Positions 35,186-48,900 of a stretch of DNA of 64,000 nt are shown in pieces (within the stretch, counting starts at the first letter, position 1; every line of letters starts with the position of its first letter). The position numbers and the translations under genes are program-made. Where the stretch lies: assembly GCF_964340395.1 (NCBI RefSeq), contig NC_135564.1, positions 16,512,957-16,576,956 on the forward strand, written 5' to 3'. The stretch comes from Glandiceps talaboti (taxonomy: Eukaryota; Hemichordata; Enteropneusta; Spengelidae). A model generated the notes under the pieces. The model made no database searches, was not told where the DNA came from, and saw only the letters and a list, made by a program, of their open reading frames with translations.

Positions 35186-37546
35186 CATATATACATACAT
35201 ACATACATACACAAACACATACATACATACATACATACATACATACATACATACATACATACATACATACATACATACACACACACACATACATACATAC
35301 ATACATACATACATACATACATACATACATACATACATACATACATACATACATACATACATAAAAGTACAGTTTTACTATTTAAATGTCATTATATAAT
35401 GAGAATTGAATTTTAAAAGAATAATGAATTTCTTTCTTTTAACTATAGGGTGCCTATGTATTGAATATTTTTGCACTAGCATGGTTTGTATCTAGAACCG
35501 TGATAGGGGTAAGTAGTGGTTGTCAAAATTTGATAATTACATATAATGTAGTCATGGTTTTGAGGAGATGACAGTGTGAAAAGATATGAAATCTCTTACT
35601 TACAACATAAATACCAGGACACTGTCGTGTCGAGCAAATTTGAAATCAGAAGTATTCTGAACTGTAGAGGGCACACTTGTCTGCATATTAGGAGACGATA
35701 AATGGGTGATTATTATGGTACCAATAGACCAAACTCATATTTCGCTGCTACGATTATATCAATTCAATTCGAAGATATTTCAACTTTATTTTGATTTTTG
35801 TTTTACATAAGTTTTGAAGTGGTTAGCAAAATTGTGCATATAGTCTAAGAGTACTACTGAGTTTAACACTGGTGGATATTTTTATTTTCACCGAAAGACT
35901 CAGATGCATTGGACGAACTTGAAAAGTAGCAAATATTTCGTCCTAAAGTGATTTTTGAAATGGTTTTTCTGAATCGAGTTATGTCGTTTTGAAATTCAAC
36001 AATGTTTGGGTTTTTGACCGTAAGATCTAGATGCACTGTACAATAATAAAAACGAGATCGAGGGTCCTGGCAAGATCATCGACAAATGATCCTAAACTTT
36101 GTGTCACATTGAAAGATTCGTTCTGTGTGCACTCCTTTTATCACCTATCTTTAGTTGAGGTTGTCACAAGCGCCACCAACGACGAATAGTTCAGTCTAAT
36201 TCATAGGTTGAACAGAATGATTGATAGTAGATATATTTTCATCAATACAGGTGTATTGTTTGATTTGTGTGACGTCACAATATCAGGAGCTCGGTGCCGG
36301 CAGAGGAACCAGTTTCGACTACAGTCGGGTAAGTGTACAGAAGCTATGTAAAAATCACATGCCAAGAAAAACATGGGGGGGGGGGTGTGATCGATTGTTA
36401 GAGATTGGTAAAAAGTATCTTGTTTTTTTCACCGTCTTACTGTAATCATAACTTCTATATATATAATTCTCAATATTTCAGACAAAGAACACATCTATCT
36501 TTTATTTGTACATACAATACAAAGAACAAAAAACAGCGCAACACAGATTCAAGACATTTGACACACATTACTTCCGTAGTGTTCCTCCTGATCGATTACG
36601 CCGTCGGAAAGAGGGGATGCAAAATACACATCTTGTAGAAAACTATCGAAGAGTTTCGTTTGATGACTCGTATATACCTGACGGCAATTTCTCTTCTCCA
36701 CACATAAACAAATCTCTCCAGTGATTCATTATTGTATATCGAACAATGGTTGAAAATTGGGTTAGTTTTGTAGTCACTGGCTTTCTTCCGTTCACGTTTG
36801 GCGCTTTGTGAAAAACGTTTCATTTATTGACCTGATTAATTTTTGTACAGCGGTTTTTACCGATTTCTTTCGCGCGGCGAGAGATAATTTAAAGCTGATA
36901 CAAAGAAACATTATCAACACAATCGATGAATATAATTCATGTTGATGTATATTTATTAACAGCATTCCATTTCGATTGTTGAATAACACTAAACGTTATA
37001 CAGTTTATCTTCGCATCTTTAAAAATATTTTTTACATATTTTTGTATGACAGTTACTACATTGGAAATCAAACTATAGGCAAAGTAATATCGACACAAAC
37101 TAAAAACGATTGTAACATGGTGATATAAGTTAGCATTATGAGCAACGGATGCTGATGTAATTAAACAGTAGGGCGGTGTCTTGAACTTTTATTTTTGGAA
37201 AAAAAACTAGTAACACATCCTTACTTATCTATTTACGATATAGAAGAACAAAATGCTTAATGACGAAGAATACAAAGAGAGACCACAGACTGCAGTACGA
37301 GAGGGTCAAGTCGTTGCCACTGATATTGGTGGACAGACACAGAACCAACACGGCTTCTTCTACGGTAAAGGAATCAACGGTTCAACACCGAGGGTATCCG
37401 AAGATATCGAACTGCAGGAAAGGCGTGCGCATGCACACCATGGCCCACGAATGCCCAGGAGGCCCCGCTCACCTAAAATTGTACCACGTGAGGTGCAGAC
37501 TCCTAATACTTACAGTAACAGATATTTTGAAGACGATGTTTTCTAG
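30474..37546 (+). CDS. Gene B: complete LAPTM/DUF4728-like tetraspan membrane protein
   Basis: Seven coding exons: e1 30474-30545, e2 32612-32678, e3 33936-34033, e4 34780-34872, e5 35449-35508, e6 36251-36328, and a terminal exon, either 36482-36724 or 37244-37546. All introns are GT/AG, with phases 0,1,0,0,0,0. The protein is 236 or 256 residues, close to LAPTM4 proteins (about 230). The N-terminus MSLIVRCCCCSVRAG matches the family's Cys-Cys-x-x-(V/L)R-(T/A)-G start. Spans lie at about residues 16-40, 55-77, 86-110 and 113-140. ALLPWIIVYVLYAIFEG after span 2 resembles LAPTM's WLIPFFCYRLFD region. YQEL at 141-144 directly follows span 4, a plausible YxxPhi sorting signal. No PPxY motif is seen, unlike LAPTM4/5. 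Predicted role (inference): endosomal or lysosomal membrane adaptor. The exact orthology group is not certain. Confidence 0.82.
32454..32533 (+). mobile_element. tRNA-derived SINE fragment (or tRNA pseudogene)
   Basis: GTGGAGT near 32454 can pair with the CTCACCAC end near 32533. An A-box-like TGGTCGAATAGTTAGA and a B-box-like TAGATTCAAACC lie at the right spacing for a tRNA with a long variable arm. The anticodon arm is degraded, so this is a SINE head or pseudogene. It lies in gene B intron 1. Confidence 0.5.
32903..33034. repeat. 28-bp minisatellite in gene B intron 2
   Basis: About five tandem copies of a unit reading TTCTAATTAGTTTAATTAAC plus TCTCATCC, nearly identical to each other. 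There are no spacers, so it is not CRISPR-like. Confidence 0.9.
35026..35362. repeat. (CATA)n array in gene B intron 4
   Basis: About 80 CATA units with CACA and TATA interruptions. The array fills most of the 576-nt intron between exons 4 and 5. Confidence 0.98.
36482..36724 (+). CDS. Gene B alternative terminal exon 7a (cytosolic tail, 80 aa)
   Basis: The acceptor tatttcag ends at 36481, the frame is open in phase 0, and the stop TGA is at 36722-36724. It begins TKNTSIFYLYIQYKEQ and ends NFSSPHINKSLQ. The tail is basic (PPDRLRRRKEG) and contains ENYRRVSFDDSYIP, in which YRRV fits a YxxPhi pattern. It has no similarity to exon 7b. If used, 7b must be skipped, because 7a carries a stop. Confidence 0.6.
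   Translation, partial: TKNTSIFYLYIQYKEQKTAQHRFKTFDTHYFRSVPPDRLRRRKEGMQNTHLVENYRRVSFDDSYIPDGNFSSPHINKSLQ
37244..37546 (+). CDS. Gene B alternative terminal exon 7b (cytosolic tail, 100 aa)
   Basis: The acceptor is cgatatag at 37243, the frame is phase 0, and the stop is TAG. The tail begins KNKMLNDEEYKERPQ, has a basic Pro-rich stretch (PRMPRRPRSPKIVPRE) and ends RYFEDDVF. The acceptor reads TAGAAG, a NAGNAG tandem site that could include or omit the first Lys. AATAAA follows at 37584, a likely poly-A signal. Confidence 0.72.
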   Translation, partial: KNKMLNDEEYKERPQTAVREGQVVATDIGGQTQNQHGFFYGKGINGSTPRVSEDIELQERRAHAHHGPRMPRRPRSPKIVPREVQTPNTYSNRYFEDDVF

Positions 37547-37583
37547 GCAGCAAAAACAACCGAATCATAATGGGTTTTTTTAA

Positions 37584-37589
37584 AATAAA
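37584..37589 (+). promoter_or_regulatory. Candidate poly-A signal of gene B (exon 7b form)
   Basis: AATAAA lies 38 bases after the stop codon of exon 7b. The exon 7a form has no equally clear signal in the first 200 bases after its stop. Confidence 0.5.
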
Positions 37590-38785
37590 AACGACAGAAT
37601 ATTGTATTGAAGTGAATTTCAATCAATTTCAGAGTGGGTAACAAGCAGTCGTTTATATCGTGTTATTCAATTATTTATTCCTGAATTTTATAAGTGATGT
37701 AGAACAGACTCATAACACAAAGAGACCGCAACATCTGCAGCTGCGATAATCACAGCAGCAACTATAGTAGCAGCTGCTGCAACACCATAAGCAATAACAT
37801 ATAGACTATCACATGACACAGGACGTACAACGCAACTGCAGGTAATAGTCAATTGCAAGTTGCAATGAAGACAGCATGTACAGCATGACCGCTAGGATCA
37901 CGTGACTTGAAGTTTCAGTAATATGACAAATCGGAAGGATCACTCTAGTGCAAGAACTTGGATAACCAAGATTGCATTATGTCTGGTTACGACAACGTCA
38001 CAGACTGTTTGTAATGGTGATTAATTAATACTCATCATTGAAATTGATACTCTCGCGTTTCCCACTATGCACCATTCAACATGGCGGATTTGCAAGTTAC
38101 TACTGTAACTATGGAAAACTTGAAAACCGTCAAAAAAGAAGAGGAACCGAGATATGAACTAAAACCATCATAATGAAATTTCTTTGTAATTGTAAATTGC
38201 AACTTGGAAGACTTCTTCAAATAAAAGACGAGGGGAAAGAAAGACAGAAATATAGATTCAACTTTGGAAATAAGCGGATCTGATAGAACGCAAACAGCAC
38301 ACGGGCTTGTTAGAGGTGAACACTTTGATAAAAGGAAGAAGTATGCCCATTTCGATCTAAGTTTTCCAAGATATTGGTAAATTAGTTATTGATGAATTGA
38401 TGTACTAGTACACCAAATTTAGTCCATAGACTTATCTTGGTGGTACTATCTCAAGAAGCTCTCTGCAGCTGGCCCAAGACAAGTGTAGAGAGCTCGAGGT
38501 TCATGTCATAATAACAGAAAGACCCATGCCCCCTTGGCCAAACCAACTTATAAAAGTAAATCTAAATTTTAGTAGGTTAAAAAGAAGTATGCTAGCTTTC
38601 TTTGAAAAAAAGAGTATTTACAAAGATGTCAGACTTTTTCTTCTCATTTACATTGGATTCGTTTTACCAAACACTTAAAACATCTATAAACGATGTAACA
38701 AAGAAAATGGCATTCTATTTGTCATGCCACAACTTATGTCAGTAGTGTTGACTTTTTTATATGATTACTTATAACTTGACTGTCA

Positions 38786-38834
38786 TTCATTCATTCATTC
38801 ATTCATTCATTCATTCATTCATTCATTCATTCAT
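38786..38834. repeat. (TTCA)n microsatellite
   Basis: About 12 TTCA units. Confidence 0.97.
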
Positions 38835-39020
38835 TATCGTTGATCATGAGGTTTGATACACCAAAGTTATACCAAGTTTATTTTTAATAGTTTCTCTTTA
38901 TTTCATCATAGTTAAATCTTTTCATGTTGATTGAATTTACTGTAGCTTCAATATGAAATGTACATTTGAAGGAGGGTTAATAAAACAGAATAAAATCTAT
39001 ATTTAGATGTTGATCGTGTG

Positions 39021-39280
39021 AGCTCTCTCTCTCTCTCTCTCTCTCTCTCTTGCTCTCTCTCTCTCTCGCTCGCTCTCTCCCTCCCTTCCCCCTCCCTCCA
39101 TGTATGTATGTATGTATGTATGTATGTATGTATGTATGTATGTATGTATGTATGTATGTATGTATGCATGTATGTATGTATATGTATGTATGTATGTATG
39201 TATGTGTGTATGTATGTGTGTATGCATGTATGTATGTATGTATGTGTGTATGTATGTGTGTGTGTGTGTGCGTGTGTGTT
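39021..39280. repeat. (CT)n then (TATG)n array
   Basis: CT-rich run at 39021-39100, then TATG units with TGTG variants to about 39280. Confidence 0.96.
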
Positions 39281-40052
39281 TACTACATGTACCTTCAAAT
39301 AATTAACGACATGAATATTAAGTATTCTGCTATTATTGTGTTGTCTACTGACTCCCATGGGACAATGCGTATCTAAGTCAAGGACCTCCTCCACTGAACA
39401 ATGAATGAGGAACATGTTTCAACTCGGCGTTTCTCGTCAATCACGAGTAATATAAGTCATGAGAAAGCATCAAAATGACTTCTAGAACCCCAAGTTTACG
39501 AAAATGCCTTTATTTTCTGTGGTGGCGCCGTCTCCCTATAAAACCATCGCTGGGTATGCCATCTGGGCTACCTGTATAATATAGTGACCTTATCAAGTGT
39601 CATCTGTCGTCTAGTAAAGATGAAAATAATACAGTATCAGTATTCATAATCCCAGAATATTTGTCTGTTCATTTTTATCATGACTTACAGAATACAACTA
39701 ATCAAAAATCATACCGCATGGAAAATCCATGCACAACACTAACACAGATACTCGATCTTTATAGAACGACATTTTGGAAATATCAATATCACTGGTATTA
39801 TACCAAACCCTAGTAAAATGTAACTGTTTATAAAATCATATTGCGTGAAAATCCCATTTAATGAAAAATGATACTAAATATAGGGTTGTTATGGCTTTCA
39901 GTGGTTATATTAAGACACGATTCGAAATGTTCTTTCAAACGTTCTACCAGATATATGTGGCAGCTGTGTGTATCATGAAATCATTCAATCGTGTATTTTC
40001 TAAAAATCTTTGTTCCAGGTTGGCTATATGGATCAGGATTGAGCATTTATTT

Positions 40053-40311
40053 TAGATTTTCAATTTATAATAAACACTTTTATTGTGGCTTCCTACTTGA
40101 AAAATCAACGTGAAAAACATAAAACAAGTCCGTGTTTGTACGTTGCAAAAATGTATAAAATGTTTGTTATTGTACATACAATGACAAACATTTTACACAT
40201 TTATTAATGTTTGGCAATTTATTGAGTTACAAACAAGGACATGGTATATGTTGTTTCGCATTGATTTTTTCAAGTAGGAAGCCATAATATTTTTTTTTAT
40301 AAATTAAAAAT
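40053..40311. mobile_element. Long palindromic fold-back element
   Basis: The two halves are inverted copies with arms of about 120 nt. GGCTTCCTACTTGAAAAA near 40087 has its complement near 40271. TAAAATGTTTGT near 40157 pairs with ACAAACATTTTA near 40183 around the centre GTACATAC. The outer ends, AGATTTTCAATTTATAA and TTATAAATTAAAAATCC, also pair. There is no coding capacity. A MITE or fold-back transposon is most likely; transcribed RNA would form one long hairpin. Confidence 0.75.
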
Positions 40312-41837
40312 CCAACATAAATACCCACTCCTCATCCATATGTATTTAGTCACTTTATTGAACTCAATTTAGAGGTTTTAATCAAATACGTGTAACTCTG
40401 TTGTCAAAAATATTGTAGACTCAGAAATAATGTCGATGCTGCTCAATATTGTAAAGCTTGTAGCCTATTGAAGATATAGTCAGAAATTGTGCTTCCATTA
40501 AAATGACATTTGTATTATATATCATATGCCATATTTACTGAGTAAAGTGACTGTTTGCATACTTATTTTAAATCAAAAATAACATATCTGTAACTATTTT
40601 GAGACTCAGTTTTCGGCTTCAGTCAGAATGCAAAATCTAAACATATATAATACACACTGAAGCTTTTTAAAGAATAAATAAGCATCGATACAACATGTTA
40701 TTAAAGTTCGCCCAAATTCATATGAGCATTTCATCTGCGCATTATGGAACAACTTTTGTTTTGGCAAACGCTTCCAGGTCCTCTTTCTATAACGAACTAT
40801 GTATATTGAGATTGGATGGTTTTTAAACTGAATACCTCCGCCAACGCCCAACAGTTCTTCTAATAAGCCATTTATCATGATTATTTAAATAACTAAAGAA
40901 AGACACCTTCAGAGATTGGAATTATTTGAAAAGGACTCGTCTTTTTTCTTTTGCTAGTAGTTAAAGTTACTGACATTGAAATGTGGTGTAGCTAGACCTA
41001 GTGATAGGCCAGCCTTGTTCAGAGAGATTTCAAATTCTCACTTCAGGATTCCTTATGGTGACAGAATTCAAATTCCATCGATGACCGTGATATTTGCATG
41101 ACATGGACACTAATTTCACTATTTCGAAATTTAATTAATTCCTGACAATGTACACAATTTATCTTCGATAATGGCTTGATAATACTTTGATAATTCTCTA
41201 CCCTGTCATATTTATAGTACATAAGTAACGTATACAAAAAAGAACCCTGTAGTACAGAGATTATTGTAAATTACAAATTAGTGTACAGGTTTGACATGGA
41301 ATAGTTTGACAGTAGAATGTGCTTTGGGGTCAACAATAGGTTACAGACACCTCATGATGACAACAAACTCATGACTGGCATAAAAGAACGGGTACCGGAG
41401 AACAGTAAACCACTGTAAGTTAAATTGTTAGAACAGCAACATGCTGTTCTGTTTATTACTGTCGACCCTGTGGGAATGGCGAACACAATCAACGCAAGAA
41501 TACAAGTGAATTGAAATGATGAATGCACCAGTTGACCTGTCAAGGCTCTACCTTGAAAGTTAAAAAGATATTTCAAAATACGGATTTTATAACGTCCTAT
41601 GTGGAAAACCTAACATGTCAGCGAATTGACAAGTATGCAGAGAGAGGTATACCAACTTGACATTTTAGATCACCGTACGCGTACTACTGAATACCAGCGG
41701 TTGAGGGAACATCGATCAGTGAACACCTTGCTCAGTCAGTGTCGGGGGACGTGATTGATATTTTTTTTTAAAGTATGTAGGGAGACAGTACCATAGAAGG
41801 GGTTTTATTTTGAACTGGAACAACTTTGACAACAACG

Positions 41838-42967
41838 ATGCCGCTTATTAACAGGTGTTGTTGCTGGGATGACCTGCGCAGTGGTGCTCAGGCAACGGCC
41901 ATTTACAGTTTGGTACGTAACAAGCTTTGGTTCTTCTGCCATTTCTTCACTTAGTCTTTTTAACTTAAGATTTAAACTCTTGAGAAGTTATTTTTTAACG
42001 GCAATTGACGCAGCAAGCTTTGCATTGATTCTGCTACTATAGATGTACATACACCATATGTAAATCGCTTCTTTAAAGTACATTGTGACCTTTTTGCTTG
42101 ATCTATGATAATCCTGGGAAATCACTGTTTTGTCTTGCGACATACCGAAATGTGTATACATAAAAAAGCACAAATGAAGTCAGAGATTGGACCTACTAAA
42201 ACGCTAAACACCGGTGGATATTTCGATCCCTAGATACAATTAACGAGTGATATTTTATGACCCCGACCTAGTAGTGATAGACCGTATTGTTCAACAACAC
42301 TGTCACCAGGTAATGCTGCATGTGTTCCACCGTATTTGTGTAAGCCAGCAGAACAGAAAGCGCCTTGTTTGTTCTCATTATTTGACAGGTGGTCAACATC
42401 TATGGTATGCTCAGCCTGTTTGCTTCTCGAAATAAAACGTCACACATAGATCAAGGCTATAGAATTACAGAATTGTAATGCATCCATTATCAATAGGACT
42501 TTAATACCATGAAGGTGACCTACGCATAACCAGTCTGTATAATTTCATACTAGTTTCCAGTGTTGCTATATTCCATATATAAAAATTTTACATTAATTTG
42601 GTCTCCATTCTGCACATATGTGTATGACTCTGGATGTATTAGTGAGACTCATCACTAATAATATATTTATATTGTCTGCGTACGGTCGCAGATTTTTTTA
42701 TTATTTAAAAATATCTAAACTATAAAGTTTGCGATATTCTATTGTATGTATGTATGTATGTATGTATGTATGTATGTATGTATGTATGTATGTATGTATG
42801 TATGCATGCATGCATGCATGCATGCATGCATGCATGCATGTATGTATGTATGTATGTATGTATGTATGTATGTATGTATGTATCTCACCGATTTTTCCTT
42901 TGAAAAAAAATATTTATTCGAAACGTCGGATTTTACATCTATTTATACGGACTGATTTATAAGTTCC

Positions 42968-42998
<31 letters not shown>

Positions 42999-45900
42999 TG
43001 TATGTATGTATGTATGTATGTATGTATGTATGTATGTATGTATGTATGCATGCATACATGTATGTATGTTTATGTATGTTCATACACTATTTGTCAGTTT
43101 TTAAAAAGTATAATTACATTTTAAATTTCGTTTAATAATTTTGAAAAAAAGAAACCATGGTTACAGCAATTGCACGTCGAGTACAATGATATATTATAGA
43201 ATGAAATTTATATAATTTCCATTGTTATATAATTTATATAATTTCCATTCTCAATTATGTTGATTAGGCCTATACCAGTCAAAGAAACCGATGTAGTCGA
43301 TTTCATGGGCCCACAGCCAAATAATATAATGGAGCAGATGATAACAGTGAAATGTACACAGAACGTGAAACATACATCAATAAGAACATTATTTCCAAAC
43401 CATTACAGCCAGAAATTAAAATGATGGATGTCAATTTCAGAAAACTAACAGTACCATATTACAATAACCTTGTTGAATCAATCAACATATTTCGTATTAA
43501 TGACCTAAAATATGTTTATTTTATTCCAATTTCAGATATTTTCGCTGGTCAGCATAATGATTTTTATATATTACCTCAGTAACTATGGAACAATAATGGA
43601 TGCAGGTGGTAAGTCTACGATGGTCATCAAAAATGCAATTTTTATCCATTTTGCCCCAACTCAGCCAACTGACAAGCTATTCACATGATTCATGTGTATG
43701 ACAAGTTATGTGTATTTATATATCTCAATTAAATCTGTTACAAGTCTGACAGCGGTTTGTTGCCACACCCTGTCCGAATGCCGTGTTATTATTATATCGC
43801 CAAATATAGTCCAATTATTTGGTATGTTTTACATATCACGTCTGGTAACACCAGAATGACAATGAGGTGATCATCGACGAGAGGACATGATATGTTCGTA
43901 TTAATCCGTACGTTAAATGTAGCAAGTCAGGTCACGTGAAATGAACACATATCATTCCCCTAAAAATATCCTAAAATAGTACAGTTTATTTTCTAACTAA
44001 GTGTGTGATCCCAATATAATGTCCTCGGAGTTTCTGCATTTTCAGATAACTATGTTGTATCATGTACAGCTACACAAACATCGCAATGATAACCCAAAAT
44101 GGGTAATTTTGAAATTCGTTCTCACTAGAGTATGAAAACGATGTTGTAGGACTTTATTTAAAAGAAGTTGTTTGAACTTTACTGGTAACGACAAATACAG
44201 GAAACTCATAAAACGATAAAAAATCATGAATAAAATTCCATAAATAGTGTTTTTTTTTACTCGATGGCATCTTTTTGTCAGATGCAAGGTTTACAAACAT
44301 TACACATTTTCATTACCATGCATGCCAAGGAAACCTTGACATACTACTAATATATTGAATCTTTTGATTATGCATTGTATGATACGAGGTACTGGGATCT
44401 ACCCACTGTAACTGGAGTCCTGGACGATTAATTTTCACAACCTAATTAATATTCATAACCTAATGATATTCATAATATAATTAGTGTAATAATAGATAAA
44501 ATCACTAAACGTACTTTCTCTTGTCGATCACTAAGCTTGTAAGGTTAAATTTGTCTTTAGATCTCACGTGACGCATCATGATGACTTTCCCGTAAACATC
44601 CGCGTTTGATTTACAGTTGTACAATTCTGCATCTAGTTCTCGTTGTCTAAGCCATGTCTAGGACTCAGTTATCTTGTGTTCCAGTGAACAACACAACATA
44701 AGTGTCTGCAACCTTGCATGGGAATCACAATGAAACTGTACTTCAACAATAAAACCACTTAAGACGTGCTGCCAAGTCTAACACTTTGCTTTTTAGTTGT
44801 GCACTCGTGTTCGTTCTTCAATTCACCAGTTGTGTATAGAAAAATAATCTAAACATGTACCCGGAGTGAGTCTCGAACGTAGCACCTTTCTATCATCAGA
44901 CCAAAATCCTTACCAAAACGTTTTGTGGTCGCGAAACGCTAGGTCTCGACATTGATTAAGATAAGAACACGGTTGGTGTTGCGTAATAATATACTGCTCG
45001 ACAATAAACGCCGTCCAAGAATAACAATTCAAAACCTCGTTTTAAAACTTCAAATTCTCGTTTTCAGAACTCCTCATTAACCGACCAATCAAGAAAATAC
45101 TTAATGGATTAACAAACTCAAAAGTTTCTTGCCTGTTGTTTTGCCACCAATACAACTATACTGATGCATAAATTGGCAGAAGTAATGCAATCATCGGTAC
45201 TTAGATAACATATTTAGATAAATCAATCTCGACGGAACATTAGAAAGTTGGACATCACCTAAGTATCGAGCAACGAATAAAGAGCTACAAACTATGGCTA
45301 AATAGTAACATTGGAAAATCAAAAAACAAATACATTGTAATCGTAGCTTTGGTAGCAATTGCAAATTGTGGCTAACAGCCGTAGGCGTTTAGGTTTATAA
45401 TGACAAACCATTCATTGTAATATTGAGCAATTCAAAAATCGCTCAAGGCTCTAAACATTTATAAACACATTTCGTCGATTTTCAATTGGTGATATTTTAT
45501 TCAGACTAGAGCGTTCTGATTATTGATTTCGAAGAAGGCATCCTGACGAACATCATGCTAGGAGACTGGTTTAGCACCAAAAAGTATTAAAATGGTGGTT
45601 TTTTTAATGTACTTTATGTGGTGACGATTAGCTGTTCCTCGACTACTTCATGGCCAGCTTCCTTACGTGATTATCAAAAGAGCCTATGGATAATACATTG
45701 TAACGTATACAGAACTCGAAGGAGATAGATATTTAAATGAAATCACGGTTGGACAATGCATACCTACACATGTAGTGTTCAAACTCTTGTTATTTGGACG
45801 GTAAGCTCACAAAGAATAAGACAAGCAACGAGGTAAATACAGCTAACAATATATAGCAAGGTAGTGGGTTACATAACTGCATTAAGTACTCACATTGAAG

Positions 45901-48900
45901 CAAGAAGGGGCAGCAAGTAATCAAAATGCCAGTGAAGGTAGTCTGTGTTGATTTAGTGTTAGTATTTTCAATTCAGTTCAGAGGAACTCCTTGTGGAATA
46001 CCACCACTCAAAGATAGAGACCAAACTGTATCGGGCGTTCACCATGTGTCTGGTTTTTTTAATGACAAACAATTCATCACGTGCTTCTTTTATGTTGACA
46101 GTCAAACATGTCTGTTTTATGTATTCACTTTTCACCTTGTTTGTTAGCTACTTGATGACCATATTTGAACCAAGGTCACCACACTTTCCGTCGTACCTAC
46201 AGTAATAAACTAAATATTTACCAAATTGAATAAATATGGTGCCTCTATTTTTAAACTGGTCACTGTGACACAACCCAGGCCTTTGATTTAATACACTATG
46301 TCGCGTATAAATATTTAGATATTTGAATTTTGACATGGCTTTCACACAATCAAATAAACCACAGGGTACTCGAGCTCTGTTAGTTTTATTTACGTAAACA
46401 AACAAACAAACAAACAAACAAACAGATAAATAAATAAATAAATAGATAAATACTGGGGAATTTGGAATTTGTGACTGTTTTGCATAGAGGAAAACATATA
46501 CCAATTCTTGATACTGCGAAACATGCATTATTGTTGATACTGATCTGTGATTACTCTACTGTTGATGTTTGTCAGTATTTATTTATATTTTTATTTATTT
46601 ATTTGTTTGTTTGTTTGTTTGTTTGTTTGTTTGTTTGTTTGTTTGTTTTAGTAAACAAAACTAACTGAGCCTGAGTTCCTTGCGAATAAACCAGTAAAAA
46701 TACAAATGCAAACGGACATATCATTAGAATCACCCCTTCCATGCTCACACACAACCAAAAACATAAAATAGATAATCCCATTTCGTTCGACAAGATGAAC
46801 ACTTGTGAGATGTAAGACACCAAATATCGTATGATATAACGACAGTGTGCATCCAAACCTTTACAGGACTCTATCTTTGTTTTCTCATTAGCTAACTTTC
46901 CAATTTTCGACGTAAGGTAGTCGTAGACCTACACCAACTTAAGTTTTGTTTCTATTTGCAGAATTATTCGTCATCATTTATAAACTCTGGTTTTCCTTTG
47001 TATTTATATATGCATTGGTGTTCATTGTCTCTGTCATCCTATTGGTTGGTGTGCAAAATGTAAGTAAACGCCACAGTAATATTCCTTTCAGTCTCGACGC
47101 ACCATTTTAACATTAATGTTATATTATATACCCAATATATGTATGATGGATGTGGTCTACAGCATGAATAATTTGCATAATTAATATTTCTAAATGCAAT
47201 CGTTTTATCAGAATATCATCTTACTCGGTGAATATGATAATTATACAGGCGTCCTATAGATATGATGACTGTGACTTGCATAATTACTAACTAATTTGCA
47301 TAATTAATGGTATTTATCAATTCAGTCATGCTTCGAATTTCATCAAATTTCGTAGAGTTACTGATACTGCAATTGGACTTGTATACTCTTTGGATATGAT
47401 CGAGGTTTGAATAAGTTGATATTATTCCCCAATATTTTCGTTGTTCAGCCAAGGAAAATACGAGTGATCTAAGGAGTCCTGCAACTACGAGTCGCTAGAC
47501 GAGTCCTAATAAACCCCTTATTAGATCATGGGTTTTGAACGAATAAACACATTGGAGATATGATTATACCTCCTCAAGCGTAATTTATGAAAAACCAGGG
47601 AATGTAATGGCGAGTTCGAACGTTTTAACTCCTATTTCGAGGTCCGCATAACTGGTGACTTAGAAGCGGGTTGTGGTGACGTACATCGACCAGGGTATAT
47701 GATCCATATATCCTGGTCAAAGACAATAGCTTGGGATGTACATTGTATAGTTAATGATATTTACTCATTATCAGATGATATATCATCAGTAGTTAATCAG
47801 AATTTCCTGGAACACATGTATTAGGAGCGTGGCTCAAAATACAATTATTTACAATTTCTTTCTCAGATTATGACGTAACTTCAGGTTCTGTCATGGGATG
47901 GCGCTGCATACACTCATTCGTGCTTCAAATTGCCTTGCGATCGATGTCCCTCACAAGCAATGCGTCTTTTCACGTGAAGTTAGATATTTAAGTTAAATCA
48001 GCTGTGTAACAGCTGTACAATGATATTTTAAATCAATTTTGCAGGATCAAAAGGCCCTCCTGTTACCATACGTCGTCTACATGATTTTCTTCATGTTGGC
48101 AGACAGTGGAATTAGTATATACGTACTGATGCAGCTTGTAAGTATAGTGTGTTCATATTAGGCATTTGCATACATATACACATACACAGACACACAGACA
48201 CACACACACACACACACAAATACATACATACATACATACATACATACATACATACATACATACATACATACATACATACATACATACATACGTACGTACG
48301 TACGTACGTACGTACGTACGTACATACATACATACACACACATACATACATACATACATACATACATACACACACAGATACATACATACATACATACATA
48401 CATACATACATACATACATACATACGTACGTACTATACGTACGTACATACATACATACATACATACATACATACATACATACATACATACATACATACAC
48501 AGACAGACAGATAGACAGACAGACAGACAGACAGACATATCAAGTTAAAACCTATCAAAGTTGATGCTATTAAAGCTATGCCATTACTGCTTTTATATTG
48601 CAGGGTTTAGGCGATATTAATACTTTTAACCTGATTTTATATATATACCGTATGGTCGTTACGGTAAGTAGGCACTCATAGTACTCTCTGTTTGGAATGG
48701 AGAAGCAGCAAGAATTTTATACATTCTTGACAATCAAAGCAATCATATAATTACAAAGGCTCGAATTGTCGCGAAGATGACCATTTAATATATGTTCTAT
48801 CATGCGCAGTTCTGTAATTGTACGTCCATGGCCACTGTTTTCTTCTGAACCCTGTACATTACTATTTTTGTCAATGACCCTTGTATGCAAAATAGAGATC

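Larger units (their letters stand above)
37590..41837. other. Intergenic region B-C
   Basis: No gene was supported. It holds TTCA, CT and TATG arrays and a long palindromic element (about 40053-40311). Confidence 0.5.
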
